A stretch of 64,000 nt of DNA from Mercenaria mercenaria (Eukaryota > Mollusca > Bivalvia > Venerida > Veneridae). Below are positions 22,883 to 35,384 of the stretch, piece by piece (positions within the stretch are counted from its first letter, which is position 1; each line of letters opens with the position of its first letter). The position numbers and the translations under genes are program-made. The stretch is from positions 42,297,001-42,361,000 of the forward strand of contig NC_069378.1 of the NCBI RefSeq assembly GCF_021730395.1. Reading direction: 5' to 3'. The notes under the pieces are model-generated. The model was given only the letters and a program-made list of their open reading frames with translations, did no database searches and was not told the origin of the DNA.

Positions 22883-23900
22883 ACCTGTAAGGTATAATTA
22901 TTGTCATATGCAGGTAAGATATAAGTATTGTCATATGTAGGTAAAATATAAATATTGTCATATGCAGGTCGAATATAAGTATTGTCATATGCAGGTAAGG
23001 TATAAGTATTGTCACATGTAGGTAAGGTTTAAGTATTGTCATATGCAGGTAAGATTAAGTATTGTCATATGCAGGTAAGATATAAGTATTGACATATGCT
23101 GATAAGGTATAAGTATTGTCATATGCTGGTAAGGTATAAGTATTTTCTTATGCAGGTAAGGTTTTAGTATTGCCACATGCAGGTAAGGTATAAGTATTGT
23201 CATATGTAGGTAAGGTTTAAGTATTGTCATATGCAGGTAAGATATAAGTATTGTCATATGTAGGTAAAATATAAGTATCGTCATATGCGGGTAGAATATA
23301 AGTATTGTCACATGCGGGTAAATTATAAGTATTGTCATATGCGGGTAGAATATAAGTATTGTCATGTGCAGGTACGGTATAAGTATTGTCATATGCAGGT
23401 AAGGTATAAGTATTGTCATATGCTAGTAAGATATAAGTATTGTCATATGCAGGTAAGATATAAGTATTGTAAGATATAAGTATTGTCATATGCAGGTAAG
23501 ATATAAGTATTGTCATATGCTGGTAAGATATAGGTATTGTCATATGCTGGTAAGATATAAGAATTGTCATATACAGGTAAGATATAAGTATTGTCATATG
23601 CGGGTAAGATATAAGTACTGTTATATGCAGGTAAAGTATAAGTATTGTCATATGCAGGTAAGGTATAAGTATTGTCATATGCAGGTAAGGTATTATTATT
23701 GTCATATGCAGGTAAGGTATAAGTATTGTCATATGCAGGTAAGGTATAAGTATTGTCATATGCAGTTAAGGTATAATTATTGTCATATGCAGGTAAGATA
23801 TAAGTATTGTCATATGCAGGTAAGATATAATTATTGTCATATGCAGGTAAGGTATTAGTATTGTCATATGCAGGTAAGATATAAGTATTGTCATATGCAA
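22883..23900 (+). repeat. 27-bp minisatellite, about 38 units
   Basis: The unit is CATATGCAGGTAAGATA followed by TAAGTATTGT, 27 bp, with scattered substitutions and one 15-bp partial unit near 23471. Because 27 is a multiple of three, several frames stay open and give nonapeptide repeats on both strands (HMQVRYKYC on plus, MTILIPYLH on minus). No start context or domain suggests these are genes. Confidence 0.95.
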
Positions 23901-24068
23901 TGTGTTTTTGTCTTTGTATTTTTATAATTATTTATGTTTATTGCATAGCAAACTTTTCATGTAAATAAATCAAGGGGATGGAAATATATAAATGACGTTT
24001 GAACAAGTTCATTGAAAATTAATTGAACACACCTGCAGTTTATATACAAAAACTGTGTAGGTTTTAAC

Positions 24069-24095
24069 ATGTGTCTGTCTGTCTGTCTGTCTGAC
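24069..24095 (+). repeat. TGTC microsatellite
   Basis: Six or so copies of TGTC follow CATG. Confidence 0.9.
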
Positions 24096-24109
24096 CGACC
24101 GTTGTCTAT

Positions 24110-27100
24110 CAAACTAAGCTTAACAAATTATTTTGACATTTTCCCATCCTTGAACCTTACAAAGAGATAAAGAATCGTATTTATAAATAGGATTTAGCGA
24201 AGAAGTTTTAAGTTGTTTTAAATGTTGCCGTCATTCATATGCAAACTTTAATATCTATTAGGACCTCAAATTTCTTAATGTAGCATATTATATATGATCA
24301 TACATGTCAGACAATGAGCAGCTCAAGTCCTGTGGAAATGGGGAAAATCGTTTTCAAAGTAACTTTTGATTAGAGGAATATTCAAGCTCTGGGGAAACTG
24401 CTCGAAGCATTGGCTTGTTTACTTCATTTTATGATTACAATTAATCACTTATAAAATTAGCGATACGGTGAATCTTATTGTTCAAATTTATATGATATAA
24501 TTTATTAATATTAATCTTAAAGACGACTTGTTGATAAAAGTGTGTCTTTCCAAACCTATTTTTAATGAATCAAACAATGTTTTGTCGTATTTCGGTGATG
24601 TTATTCGTAGTTCGGGTACATAATGTTAATATTTTGCAAAAATCATAATTATCGACTTGTTAATGTAAACAGACCATATGATATTAATAATGTATTCGAT
24701 ACTTTGAGTAAAGGAATATTCAGTTGCTTTTTTTTTTATAAAAAACGTTGCATGATTTGTTGATGCTTTGTTACTTAGTCAATAAACGGAAAAAGAAAGA
24801 GGGCGAAATATTTCATTGGATAATGAAGTACATCGCAATGTTGTTTTTTCAAATTAATGATTACAGTGAAATCATATTGTGAAAAAAATGATCAAATCAT
24901 GCACAGCTACTTTAAATACGCTCTGTGTTAAGACAAGTGGACAGTTACTCTTTATCATTTCTGTTTAATATTACATTTTCTCTGCATATTACATATTTTG
25001 CCTGATGAAATGTCAGTGAATATCACGTTTTTCAACCCTTACGTTAATTTATACAGATGCAATGCGTACATAATTGTTAAGAAGCGATTAAATTAAATAA
25101 TGGGATGAAACTATACACTGACTTTGAGCAAAAGGTATGATATAACTTTCTCCCTTGGATACAAAAATAGCACGGATTATTTGTTTAATACTGAAGCAGA
25201 AAAAGCTTCGCTACGAAACTGTTGCAGACTCGTTTGATTGAGCCTGTTTATGGACGGTAGTAAAAATGCAAGCTACCGTCCACGACCTCTAGCCCCGGGA
25301 TGAGCAGAGCTCAACATTTACACATGTTAAATGTACCAGAAATATAATTTAGAGACATCCGCAGATATTTATATGTGGTGCACATGGAACCTTCAATGCT
25401 GCACAGAGTGCAATTCTACGAAAAATGGCGTATGGTCCCCAGTTAAAATAATGGCTTTGCCCTAAATGAGAAAACAATTAGCAGAACTGAACAAGCTGGA
25501 CTTTAAAAGGGGATCTTAGGATATGAAGCCTGCATATCAGAGTAACTGCAAAAGTCAAAATTTGAAACCATATTGAAGGGGTGATTAAACAATTACCAAC
25601 GCTATGAAAGAGGCAGTAAAGGAACCACCCATTGCAGAATTGGTCAAGCTGAAAAATTAAACAGTACACTAACACAACATGTATGTCGAGCTGTACGATC
25701 TGAAGAGGCTCTGAAGCCATATCATTGTTTTAAAGACCGTTTTATCAATTATTTTTACTACAATATTTTTTGAAATATGGGATTATCCCAAATATGAAAT
25801 ACAAGTTTCTGTTCAGTTGGTTCTTAAAATTCCACTTTTTGGAAATGTAGTTGAATAAAAGGTAATATATTGTTTTGCAACAGTTTTCGTTATTCATACG
25901 CACAGTTTCAAAGCATCACAAGTAAAAATATGACATGTAAACGACAATTGAAAAGAGCAGTTACTTCTACTCAACATAATCATATGAAGCTCTGTGAGGT
26001 AAAGTTTATTGTCTAGTTATAGTGAACTTCTGTGTCTAATGGAATGTCCATTTTCTGTGTTGAAAATCTTATGGATCAGACAATAGAAATCACCTATACC
26101 TCTATTTGTGAACTAGGCTTTTCAGCAAGTGGTAAAACAGAAGTGTAAACGTTGACATGTCGCTTGTGAAAGTATACATTTGTATGTATTTATAAAACTT
26201 AAAAATTTAAAAGAAATACATGTAAGTCCTAGGAATTGAATTCTAAGACCTTAATATAACCAGACATATCCTATAAATTTGAATTTGATGAACAGGTGTT
26301 GCAATACATAACAGGCAGTATTAGTTAAGATGTTCTTATACATACTGTATTGCATATACCTACACAATGATATTAAAAGTAGCATGAAAGTATATAGCTG
26401 CTACGATGTACTAACTGTTAACCAGTATTCCTATTTTCCTAGATTGAGATTGAGCTGTTTGCCCTCTTTTTATCTGTTTTACTCATACTTGCAAGGAAAT
26501 ATCGCACTAACACTGATGAATGTCTGATAGCTAAAATGGGCGAAAAAGCGATCTGTGAATATGAATTTCTTAAAAATACATTGAAAACAGTGAAAATATA
26601 GTTGTTTGCTTTCTATCGTGTTTTTTTTGCAGCAAATTGCAATGAAATACATTTTTTCCCCTTCACAATCTGACCAAAATAACCGATTTTACGATTTTAT
26701 CCATCTATGGACAAAATTCATTTATGCCGAATCAAACCGTGTCTGCCTTTTTTTGTTCCTTGATAGCGTTCTAGTCTCCTAAAGAATAATTTGACAGATT
26801 TTATTATCGTTCAACAAAATCAATATCAATCCCTATATATTCTATACAAAATTGACGGTATTCACAAAGCTGTCAAACAGAGCTAGTGTAATTATAGCGT
26901 ATGCATCCTTATCTCAATTTTGAAGAATTTTCTGAGACATATTTTTTCTGTCACCACCTTCATGACAGACCTCGAATAACATGCCATTTACCATTGAGAG
27001 TTTCTAAGTGCCGACTCTTCAATGTAAGGTAGTCAGCCATCTGACAGGCATCAGGAATGCCTAGAAATGCTATTTCTGTTTTCAGTCATCGTCAATGCTG

Positions 27101-27630
27101 AAACGTAACTACAATTGGTATGTTTGTTTAACAAAAGCGACAGGAAATAAGGCAACAAAAAGCTTTTGTTTGTATCACGCTCATTTACTCGTAAATATAG
27201 CACAAATGTGAATGTGTTTATGCACTAAACAATGTAATTTCTTCATTTGTTACAATGTGCATTTGGCTTGTCGACGCAGGGGAAAAATATGATTTTATAT
27301 TGCTTATGTATCATTTAAAGAAACAGACTCACATTTATGTACAGGTGAGTTTTTTCCACTTTGTTTTTTTTTCTTTTACGTTTTGGTTAAAAGTATTGCT
27401 GTCTGTTGATCTTGTAGTTCTTAAAATGTTACATGCTTCTCTGTGTCTGCTTTTACTTTACCTTTTTTTACAAAAATCTTTCTAAATGGTATCGATTGCG
27501 TTGAAAGGGTGATGTTATATTTTATTAGCTTTTAAATCTGTTGTGGGAGAAGAGGTCATTGTTTTTTTTAGAAATCTTGAAAATTTACCACAATTGATAT
27601 TCCTATGACGACAGTCACATTTTTATACAA
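24110..27630. other. Long spacer without recognised genes
   Basis: Only a short perfect hairpin GGACGGTAG...CTACCGTCC at 25253-25281 stands out. Short open frames here look random. Confidence 0.4.
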
Positions 27631-27639
27631 TCTCGCTAG

Positions 27640-28143
27640 GTATGTTTTTGACAACACAGAAAATGACGTCAGACGCACTTCAGCTTTTTCCGGAAGTAAA
27701 GAAAACGAAAGTCGCATTTGCATTAGTCTATAGTAAGGGGCCACGCACAGGGGTCATCCCGTCTAAATGTATGCAAGTGGACTTCTGTCTTTGCTAATGG
27801 GGAGTCAATTTTCAGCACTTTCTAACGGTTTGAAAATACCTGGGCTTTAGCACGATATATCAGCTTTTCATCTACAAATATATTTTTTCTCTCGGAATAA
27901 ACACAAATCTCAAATTAACGGAGCAAGGATATATAGAGATTTTTGGAACTTCGTCAAATCGTTCTAAAGGTCCTTTTTGATGTTGTCTAAAAGTATCGGT
28001 ATATACCTCGGATGTTAGATATTTCCGTATTTGAGAGCTTCAGATCTAGATATTTCAGAAACAGTTTCAAAATGAATTTCGCGTAATAAATGTTGATTCA
28101 ATTGAAGCGTGAAAGGCCATCAGACGCTAATACGTTTTATTAA
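27640..28143 (-). repeat. Dispersed repeat, copy 2
   Basis: This is the inverted partner of 2494-3050, with shared GACAACACAGAAAATGACGT and CATCAGACGCTAATACGTTT blocks. No terminal repeats are visible. Confidence 0.75.
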
Positions 28144-28149
28144 GGATAT

Positions 28150-28889
28150 AAGTAAAAACTTAATACTACGTTTTTTTCATATATCTAATGTAATTTATAA
28201 GTTGCTTTAATTGAGAAAATATTTATGAAATTGATATATGGACCATTCCAAATAAGGGAAAAGCAATACCTTGATCATGACACAGAACAACGGTGACAAG
28301 ATGTTCAATACCGTATGTGTACGATCCGGACCTTGTTTTAGAACGACTCGGACTATGTAGATCACATCTTATAACAACTTATGTTTGTTAGGTTTTCGTT
28401 TTATAGTTTTGTATGTTTTACTACCAAATACATATACATGGAAGCTAGAGTCTATGTACATTGATTTAGCAAACTAACGGTAACTATTAAGGTTCTAGCG
28501 TTTACCTTTAAATCGTAAATGGTATATTATGTAACAATAAAGATCAAGTAAATTCACTCAATTAACTAATAACTTGTAAAGACAAAAGTCATCCGAGCAT
28601 ACCATACTCGTCAAATATTTTTACTACAATATCAATATCCACGTCTAGAATGAAATAAAGGTGCTGTATCTCTTTAGATAAGTATACAATAATAAAATCT
28701 GTAAAAAGATCCTTTGGAAGCAAGGAATGCAACCAAGAAGAATAATAGCAGACTGTTCTCTGTATTAGTTATTTTTATAACAGTTTTCACTTTTCACATT
28801 TAGCCTATATGAGTTCATTGGCAATTTCAGATTGATCTGTCAATGAGTTTCTCAATCCGTACTGAATACATTACATTCCTAGCAATTAT
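28150..28889. other. Spacer without recognised features
   Basis: No gene or structured element was recognised. Confidence 0.4.
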
Positions 28890-28893
28890 AATT

Positions 28894-29123
28894 GAGCCGC
28901 GCTATAAGAAAACCAACATAGTACTTTTGCGACCAGCATGGATCCAGACCAGCCTGCGGATCCTCGCAGTCTGGTCAGGATCCATGCTGTTCGCTGACGG
29001 TTTCTCTAGTTGCAATAGGCTTTGAAACAGCATGAATCCTGATCAGACTGCGCGGATGCGCAGGCTGGTATCGATCCATGCTGATCGCAAAACCACTATG
29101 TTGGTTTTCTCATGGCGCGGCTC
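28894..29123. mobile_element. GAGCCGCG palindromic MITE, complete (230 bp)
   Basis: The ends GAGCCGCGC...ACCAACATAG and CTATGTTGGTTTTCTCATGG...GCGGCTC are inverted repeats. AATT flanks both sides (28890-28893 and 29124-29127). Inside, GATCCATGCTG / CAGCATGGATC motifs fold back again. Relatives lie at 38343 and 45712. Confidence 0.85.
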
Positions 29124-29359
29124 AATTTACAAAGATCAATTTATTTACATTTCCGTCTGAACGACAATTGACATGGTCACCGTTCTATTATTTACGATAC
29201 TGCAGTCTGTATTTTGCGTCATTTTTCAAATGAAAACTATAAAATTGACACGTACATCCTGTTCTGACATTGACAGATCAAATCAATTATCTTAATTTGT
29301 ATGTCTATATCCTTGAGAATATATTCAAGAGACCGGCAATCATAATTTTAAATGTACTA

Positions 29360-29590
29360 TGTCTCGCACTAAATTATGCTAGTTTGTGAGCTGAAATCTA
29401 CATATTTATGTGATTATGTCTGGCCAGTTTGTTGAAACAGTTTCGTTTACACTTAATATACTCGAGAATTACAAGTTCTTTGACGCAAAAATATTGAAAA
29501 TATGTTCCCATAACACTCTGAAAAATAAGAACATGTACTGGGTGCCGACCAGTCAACGGATAGGGATAGGAATATATACCGGACAAAAGT
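29360..29590 (+). pseudogene. Pseudogene D exon 1 relic
   Basis: CTACATATTTATGTGATTAT matches gene C's CCACATATTTGTGTGATTAT. GACGCAAAAATATTGAAAAT matches its GCTGCAAAAGATAATGAAAA. Stops lie in the original frame. Confidence 0.65.
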
Positions 29591-30409
29591 AATTACGGCT
29601 TTAGTTTGATTATATCGTAGTTATCGGCTAAATGGAAACATTCGGCATTTTGTTTTGACTGTCATATATCATCATTGATCTGACAAGTACGTATTAAAGA
29701 GGAATATCGTACCAAATATCACCTGTGTTTACAAAACTGCTGTCCTCTGACCTTGCGGCATTGGAATGACAGTGTGCATGCGCAATATTCATTATTTTTA
29801 GGGGCACCAAGTGGGTCTCAAACAATTATAGCACATATCCCTAGAACTGCAGATGACACTTTTCTTTTTGATTCATTCCTTACAGGCAAAATAAAAGTTG
29901 ATTGATATATAATGGTAAAAATATTGTTTTTACAAAATGAATCAACGTCTGCATTTGCTTGGCCATGTGTTGAATACGGCAATAGGGGTGACTTGTGGCC
30001 AGAAAACACAATCGATTTTTTATATATATACCCCCACTTCGAACCCCAGTTGCATTAAAACATATTTACAGATATTTTGCTTTTCCGAAAACAGCACAAA
30101 CTGAAATAGAAGGAATAAGCTCCAAAATATTATCTGCTGATAGAATTTCATTTAAAATTGCAACACGGGTAAAACGCTGCTGTTATGTAGTTCAATCCTG
30201 ACTATGTACAGTTTTACCCTTTGCGTATGTATGAAAACATGTTTTTAGAAGGCGCAGAGGACAGAAGGACATTATCAACGTTTTTCCGTAAAAATGTCAT
30301 CATGAAATAGTATTATCAGTCTAATGACTTCCGGTTACTATTCCGCCATGTTGATCAATGAAATGCGTTTAATTACCCCCTTTGAGCCTCAGAATATCCA
30401 ATGTTTTAC

Positions 30410-31480
30410 GACCGATTGTCTTATTATGGTGAATGTTTGTGCAAAGTAATTTTAATATTTATCTTTATATAGAAAAACAGAAGAAAACAACAGTAATGAT
30501 CATAAAGGATGACCTTGACCTTTTAGCTAGGAGTGTAGGTCTTATATACTGTGAAATCATTAATTTTCGTGGGGGACTAATTTTCGTGGATTTCGTGGTT
30601 GAGTCAATCCACGAAATTTAATCCCAACGAACAAGTAAAATTCCTATTCACTTTATGTTCAAAAGTTGTAATCCATGAATTCATATCCCCACGAAATTCC
30701 CATTTTGACCAAAACCACGAAATTTCATGCCCACGAAATTAAATTTCACAGTAGAACACATTGTCTAGCTACGGTACATGTGTGTTACAATTCATTTCAA
30801 AGTCCATCAATTCCTATTGATAAAGTATAGACAATATTATTATTATACCAGATTTATATAGCGCCTTTTTTCATGATAAGCAAGTTCGAAGGCACTTTAC
30901 ATAGCGCAAAAACGAGAAAAACATGTAAACAATCTGTGAGCTCGATGTGTGATACTGATCTTGAAGACAGTTCATATGCGTTTTGAACCTGACACATTAT
31001 CTTGTTATGGTAAGTGTTTGTTGTAAGCTAACTGAAAACCCTAGTATGCATAAAAAGACGTAGAATGAACAGGAAAATGACTTTAAATCTTTGACCTTTT
31101 AGTGTGGCCTTGACCTTTAAGATCAGGATGTAAGCCTTAAATGCGACACTTCATTTTGTTATGTTAAATATTTGTGTCAAATTACTCCATAAAAAAATAT
31201 GAGCAGAAAAAGTATTACCTTCAATCTTTTACATCTTATTGTGACACTGACTTTAAAGATAGTGGTATTGGTTTAAACGCGACACATTGTCATGTTCTAC
31301 TGGTTGTCTTTTACCCAATTATTTAAAATTCAATGCATGCATTAAAACATATAAAGAGCCGACAAGAAAAAAAAAAGAATCTCAAATCGCTAACTACTAA
31401 ACTTTACATTGACGTAGTGTTCTGGATGTTGCAAGGCGACACGTCATCTTGTTGTGTCTGTCATTTATGCTAGTCATTTC
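30410..31480 (+). repeat. Diverged array of about 140-bp units
   Basis: Landmarks CTT(A/G)TTATGGT and GACCTTGACCTTTTAG or close variants recur (about 30420-30530, 30985-31120, 31150-31270, 31280-31460). The first units are split by the MITE at 30549-30751. Divergence is high, so it is old. Confidence 0.55.
30549..30751. mobile_element. MITE with CTGTGAAAT termini and TA target
   Basis: CTGTGAAATCATTAATTTTC and an inverted end AATTAAATTTCACAG are flanked by TA on both sides. CCACGAAATT motifs recur inside in both orientations. TA targets suggest Tc1/mariner-type mobilisation. Confidence 0.75.
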
Positions 31481-32929
31481 AAAATTCGACACAGCACACC
31501 ATAAACAGGCCGAATACGATTTTATTCAAGTACAGATAGACGAACGTATATACGGAGAGTGGTAACCCTATACCCCCACCCATATTATTATTATGGTGGT
31601 GACCTAAAACATTTTGACAGTTCGAAGTTTCAGAAAATGTCAAGTCATTGTGGCAGGCATTTGACAGGTAATGGAGTAATGTCAATGTTTCTTTGAAATA
31701 CCTATATAGATTATTTGTCTTATGAATAAAAAAATATCCGTTTTGTACTTGGTTTTAACAAAAATGTACGATAGTTTCCCACTCTTTCACAATTCTATAC
31801 CTTGCCGTGGGAACAAAATTTCAGCTGGTTTGTTATTGTGTTGAAAGATTTTAAAAATTATTTCATTACCTTATGAGAATCTGCCAAAGAGAACAAGAGT
31901 TTTAACATTATTTTTTAATAATAACTGGATTCTCTGCATATCGAGTCATGCGGGCGGACTAAACTTCATAATGATTATTTTTCCGTATCAAGCCAACTGG
32001 ATAATAATAAATGTTAAAACTGGTAAATTTACATAATAATGTATGTATATATTAAGTGCTGAAGTGTTAAAACAAAAGAAAATGTATATAGATATATTAA
32101 GAGTTACATACTTGCAACAAATAATGAGAGGCCTTGGGCCTTTAGAACAATTGCATTACTGTCTGTGAGTTTGCTGTTGCGTGTTTGTGTGACATTATAG
32201 CAGATTTGAAAACAAGCGCATGGAACGCTTGGAACAATAAAGCACTGGTAGCTGAAAATAGTTTTACAAAGAAAATTTTACAGTATCGTTTTTTCTGTCC
32301 AAAATGCATCCTAGCTAGCTTAAAATTCTGATCCTTAAAAATCAAGATATTATGTATTGTCAACAATTCTTAGGGTGAGGTTGTTCTCTTGAACTTTTTA
32401 ATGTCTTAAATTGTTGACGTACACAAATTTAGAAACCGTACCGAAATCGTGTTTGACGATAATTCAAAACAACCCAAGGTTACCTGAAAGTTTAAATACA
32501 TTCGGTTTTTCATCCTTAAAGATTTTTTTTTAAAATAATGAATAAGACGAATGGTACTGTCCTATATATCAAGAAAAATCAAGGAATAGTTGATATTGTA
32601 ATTAAAGACATACAAAAATTATGCACTTTATAACGCCCATCAATCAGATGCGTTTTAATACTTTTACCGTCACGAGTTATTTATTCATAGGTTTAACTGT
32701 GTTTAGACATGTATAACAGAAACAATACATATGTTGTTCTCATACTCCAGATATTTCCTCATCCTTGGAATGTTAACAGAGTGGTAATTAAAGTTAGAAT
32801 GATTTCATATTAAATAATATTTTAGGGTAAAACTTGACTTTTGGTAGAATTTCGTAAAGTTCCGTGCATTACAATGTTACATTATGTCACATGTTCACGC
32901 AAAAATCCGTCTTTGCTATATGTTTTTTA

Positions 32930-33335
32930 CCAATACCACATTTTCACATAAACATCTAACTATCTTCCCTATATGCTTATTATTAATACCACATGTTCAG
33001 GCAAAAACCTAACTGTCTCCGCTATATGTTTATTACCAATACCATATTTTCACGTAAACATCTAACTATCTTCCCTACATGTTCAGGTAAAAATCTAACT
33101 GTCTTCGCTATATGTATATTACCAATACCACATTTTCACGTAAACATCTAACTGTCTTTCCTATATGCTTATTATCAGTACTACATGTTCACTCAAAAAC
33201 CTAACTGTCTTCGCTATTATGTTTATTACCGATACCACATTTTCACGTAAACATCTAACTGTCTTCCCTATATGCTTATTACCTATACCACATGTTCAGG
33301 TAAAAACCTAACTGTGTTTGCTTTATGCTTAATAC
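32930..33335 (+). repeat. Minisatellite of about 54-bp units
   Basis: Seven or so units alternate two subtypes, one with CACATTTTCACGTAAACATC and one with CACATGTTCAGGTAAAAACC, each followed by TAACTGTCTTC and TATATG. It lies between exons 2 and 3 of pseudogene D. Confidence 0.85.
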
Positions 33336-33479
33336 CAAATTATCAACATTCTTAAAACAGTACAGATTGTGTGTGTCCTATACATGCAGTTAACAGATTG
33401 CTTGAACATTTTTATTCAGTCTTTGTGTTGAAATTTCCTGTTTTTCAAAAGCATCAATCTTACACATCATATCATCAAT

Positions 33480-33640
33480 ACAGCTGATACAATGTGAAGC
33501 TCAAGGGCTATGGAAGTCTTGAAAACTTTCGATAGAAAACAAATGAATTCCATAAAAAGTGTAATCCTCCATTAAAGGATCTGACACTTTGAGGTCAGAA
33601 ATTGAATTTAGTATGCTCAAACGCTTAGGAAAAAATGCTT
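33480..33640 (+). pseudogene. Pseudogene D exon 3 relic
   Basis: CAGCTGATACAATGTGAAGC aligns with gene C's acceptor and exon 3 start. The match continues to GCTCAAACGC. Indels destroy the frame. Confidence 0.75.
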
Positions 33641-33644
33641 AAGT

Positions 33645-34265
33645 TATGATGCATAGAGGATTTTTACACGAGTGTTCTTTAATACTGAATTTATTAAATG
33701 AGTTGAATAAAATTATAGAGGGCGAGGCTCTGTCGAGAATTATATTTGTTAATGTTAGAAAAACTGGCAGTTATGACTTTGCGCCCAATGCCTGTATAAA
33801 ATAGACAATACCTATTCCTACATAATACATTTGGCATAGAAAATAAACCGTGTTTCAACTGAAAATTGTGGTATTCCTTTGGAAGCAGAAAACGCATTCA
33901 ATCAAACTGATATCAGATCCAGATTAACTGCTCCTGTCTATGTGAGGATGTGGAAAAAGACATATTCCTAATGTACTCTAGCACCAGCTAAAAGCGGAGC
34001 ACTTAAATAATCAAAGTACTGAGAGGACTGATGGGGACAATGCTTTGCAGTTTCAAGACTTGATGTAACCCATTCATGTCAGGGAAGTACATGCAGGCAT
34101 TATGTAATGCACTTGTGTGTGGCAAGAAATGGAGTGGTCACAACTTTAACAGTGCACAACAATAAAATTTATTAACTTTGTGTTCAATACACTTCTATAT
34201 TTTGTTCAAAAGGTAAAGATAAAAAATCTTGTCTTGTTCAATAGCAGTTGTTCATCGACAAACAA
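33645..34265. other. Spacer without recognised features
   Basis: No gene or element was recognised. Confidence 0.4.
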
Positions 34266-34269
34266 AGTA

Positions 34270-34465
34270 TCGAAGGACAATCATCTAAGAAACAAAAATA
34301 TGCAATAAAAATCATAGGTCACCGGTATCAAAAAAGAGTTATCTGCCCTTGAAAACGGCATTTCCCCCAAAAATGACGTTTTCAAGGGCAGATAACTCTT
34401 TTTCGAATCCGGTGACCTATGATTTTTATTGCATTTTTTTGTTTCTTAGATGAGTGTCCTTCAAT
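34270..34465. repeat. Long hairpin, about 85-bp arms
   Basis: The left arm contains AAAATCATAGGTCACCGGTA and GAGTTATCTGCCCTTGAAAA, and the right arm is the inverted copy. The loop is about 20 nt around CATTTCCCCC. CAAAGT occurs just outside both ends (with a short offset on the right). It looks like a foldback MITE. Confidence 0.85.
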
Positions 34466-34469
34466 ATCC

Positions 34470-35379
34470 AAAGTTTAAAGAAATTCTGTTATTGGGAAAA
34501 TTTTTGCCCATCTCATATACAGGGAATTCTAGCGTACGCCTTTAATATACGCCTGTATTTCAAACTATCAATATCATAATATAAGAAATACATTAAACAC
34601 TATGAAAACCGTGATTCGTCATATCAATGAACCTACCGAACTGGCGTATACAGTTCGGTTCGAGTAAATTAGGATACGAAACGCCCGTGGAAAAAGAACA
34701 AGATTTCTGGTGGTTCTGCCTTCGAATATCACCATCAGAAACCATTTGCACCCTCAGATAGATGAAATACATTAAACTGGTAACATAAATGTACATCTGC
34801 AGGGATGATTACCAATAAAATGAGGTCAAAATATAACGGGCACCTGTGGCAAGTTATCATCGCGGAATGGTGGATAACCTCCCATAGCAAAAATTACTCG
34901 GTCTGAAAAATGATGAAATACGTATATGTACGCGCAATTATAACAGTATTTAGCGCACTTTTTACGTTAAACGATAATTTTCCTGCAGATTACCAGTTTG
35001 ATCAGCGTATATGGCGTTTCTTTTTTAAATAAAAATCTGGGAATGAATTTTTTCTTCGGTCCTTTTTCAAGGATGTCCCAAACATTATATGTTAAACATA
35101 ATATACATAATGTTCTGATCTTTAGACTAAAGAATCGGGCACATGTTCAGTTTAGGAAATGCTGTACTTTTCCAGAATAAGCGCGTTTCTATTGGCCCTA
35201 TAGTGAGGTCGGATTTCAGGAAAAAGTAAAAAAAAAAATATCTCTCCTGATTTGCGTTGTCGTGGTGGTTGCTATTGAAATTACTGCATGCCCGCAAGAT
35301 TCTGATGCCGTAACTTTTGATAACATCTCCATGGATTCAAACCTTCCCTAGATGACATGTATATTCAGGATGCTCTCTC
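34470..35379. other. Spacer without recognised features
   Basis: No gene or repeat was recognised. Confidence 0.4.
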
Positions 35380-35384
35380 CAATT

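Larger units (their letters stand above)
29266..33640 (+). pseudogene. Pseudogene D: broken copy of gene C
   Basis: Homology to gene C begins upstream of the start (ATATCCTTGAGAATATATTC at about 29310). It covers exon 1 (29360-29590), exon 2 (about 32752-32800, CATCCTTGGAATGTTAACAG) and exon 3 (about 33480-33640, CAATGTGAAGCTCAAG). The start-codon frame closes after seven residues (MSRTKLC). Exon 2 has lost its WDLY codons and exon 3 is frameshifted. The order and strand match gene C, so a whole-gene duplication followed by decay is likely. Confidence 0.75.

Noticed and set aside
23039-23858. Open frames of 120-180 codons encoding nonapeptide repeats on both strands
   Set aside because: They follow directly from a 27-bp tandem unit without stops. 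Frames on both strands are equally open and none has a signal or domain.
25478-25720. 80-codon minus-strand hydrophobic frame
   Set aside because: No domain, splice context or repeat support. It is compatible with chance.
31990-32035. A further exon-1 end relic (AAAACTGGTAAATTTA resembles gene C)
   Set aside because: Only about 20 bases agree, in AT-rich sequence, and pseudogene D already has its exon 1 at 29360. This is insufficient for a separate call.
32930-33335. CRISPR-like array of regular repeats
   Set aside because: Units are contiguous minisatellite copies without unique spacers, and the genome is eukaryotic.
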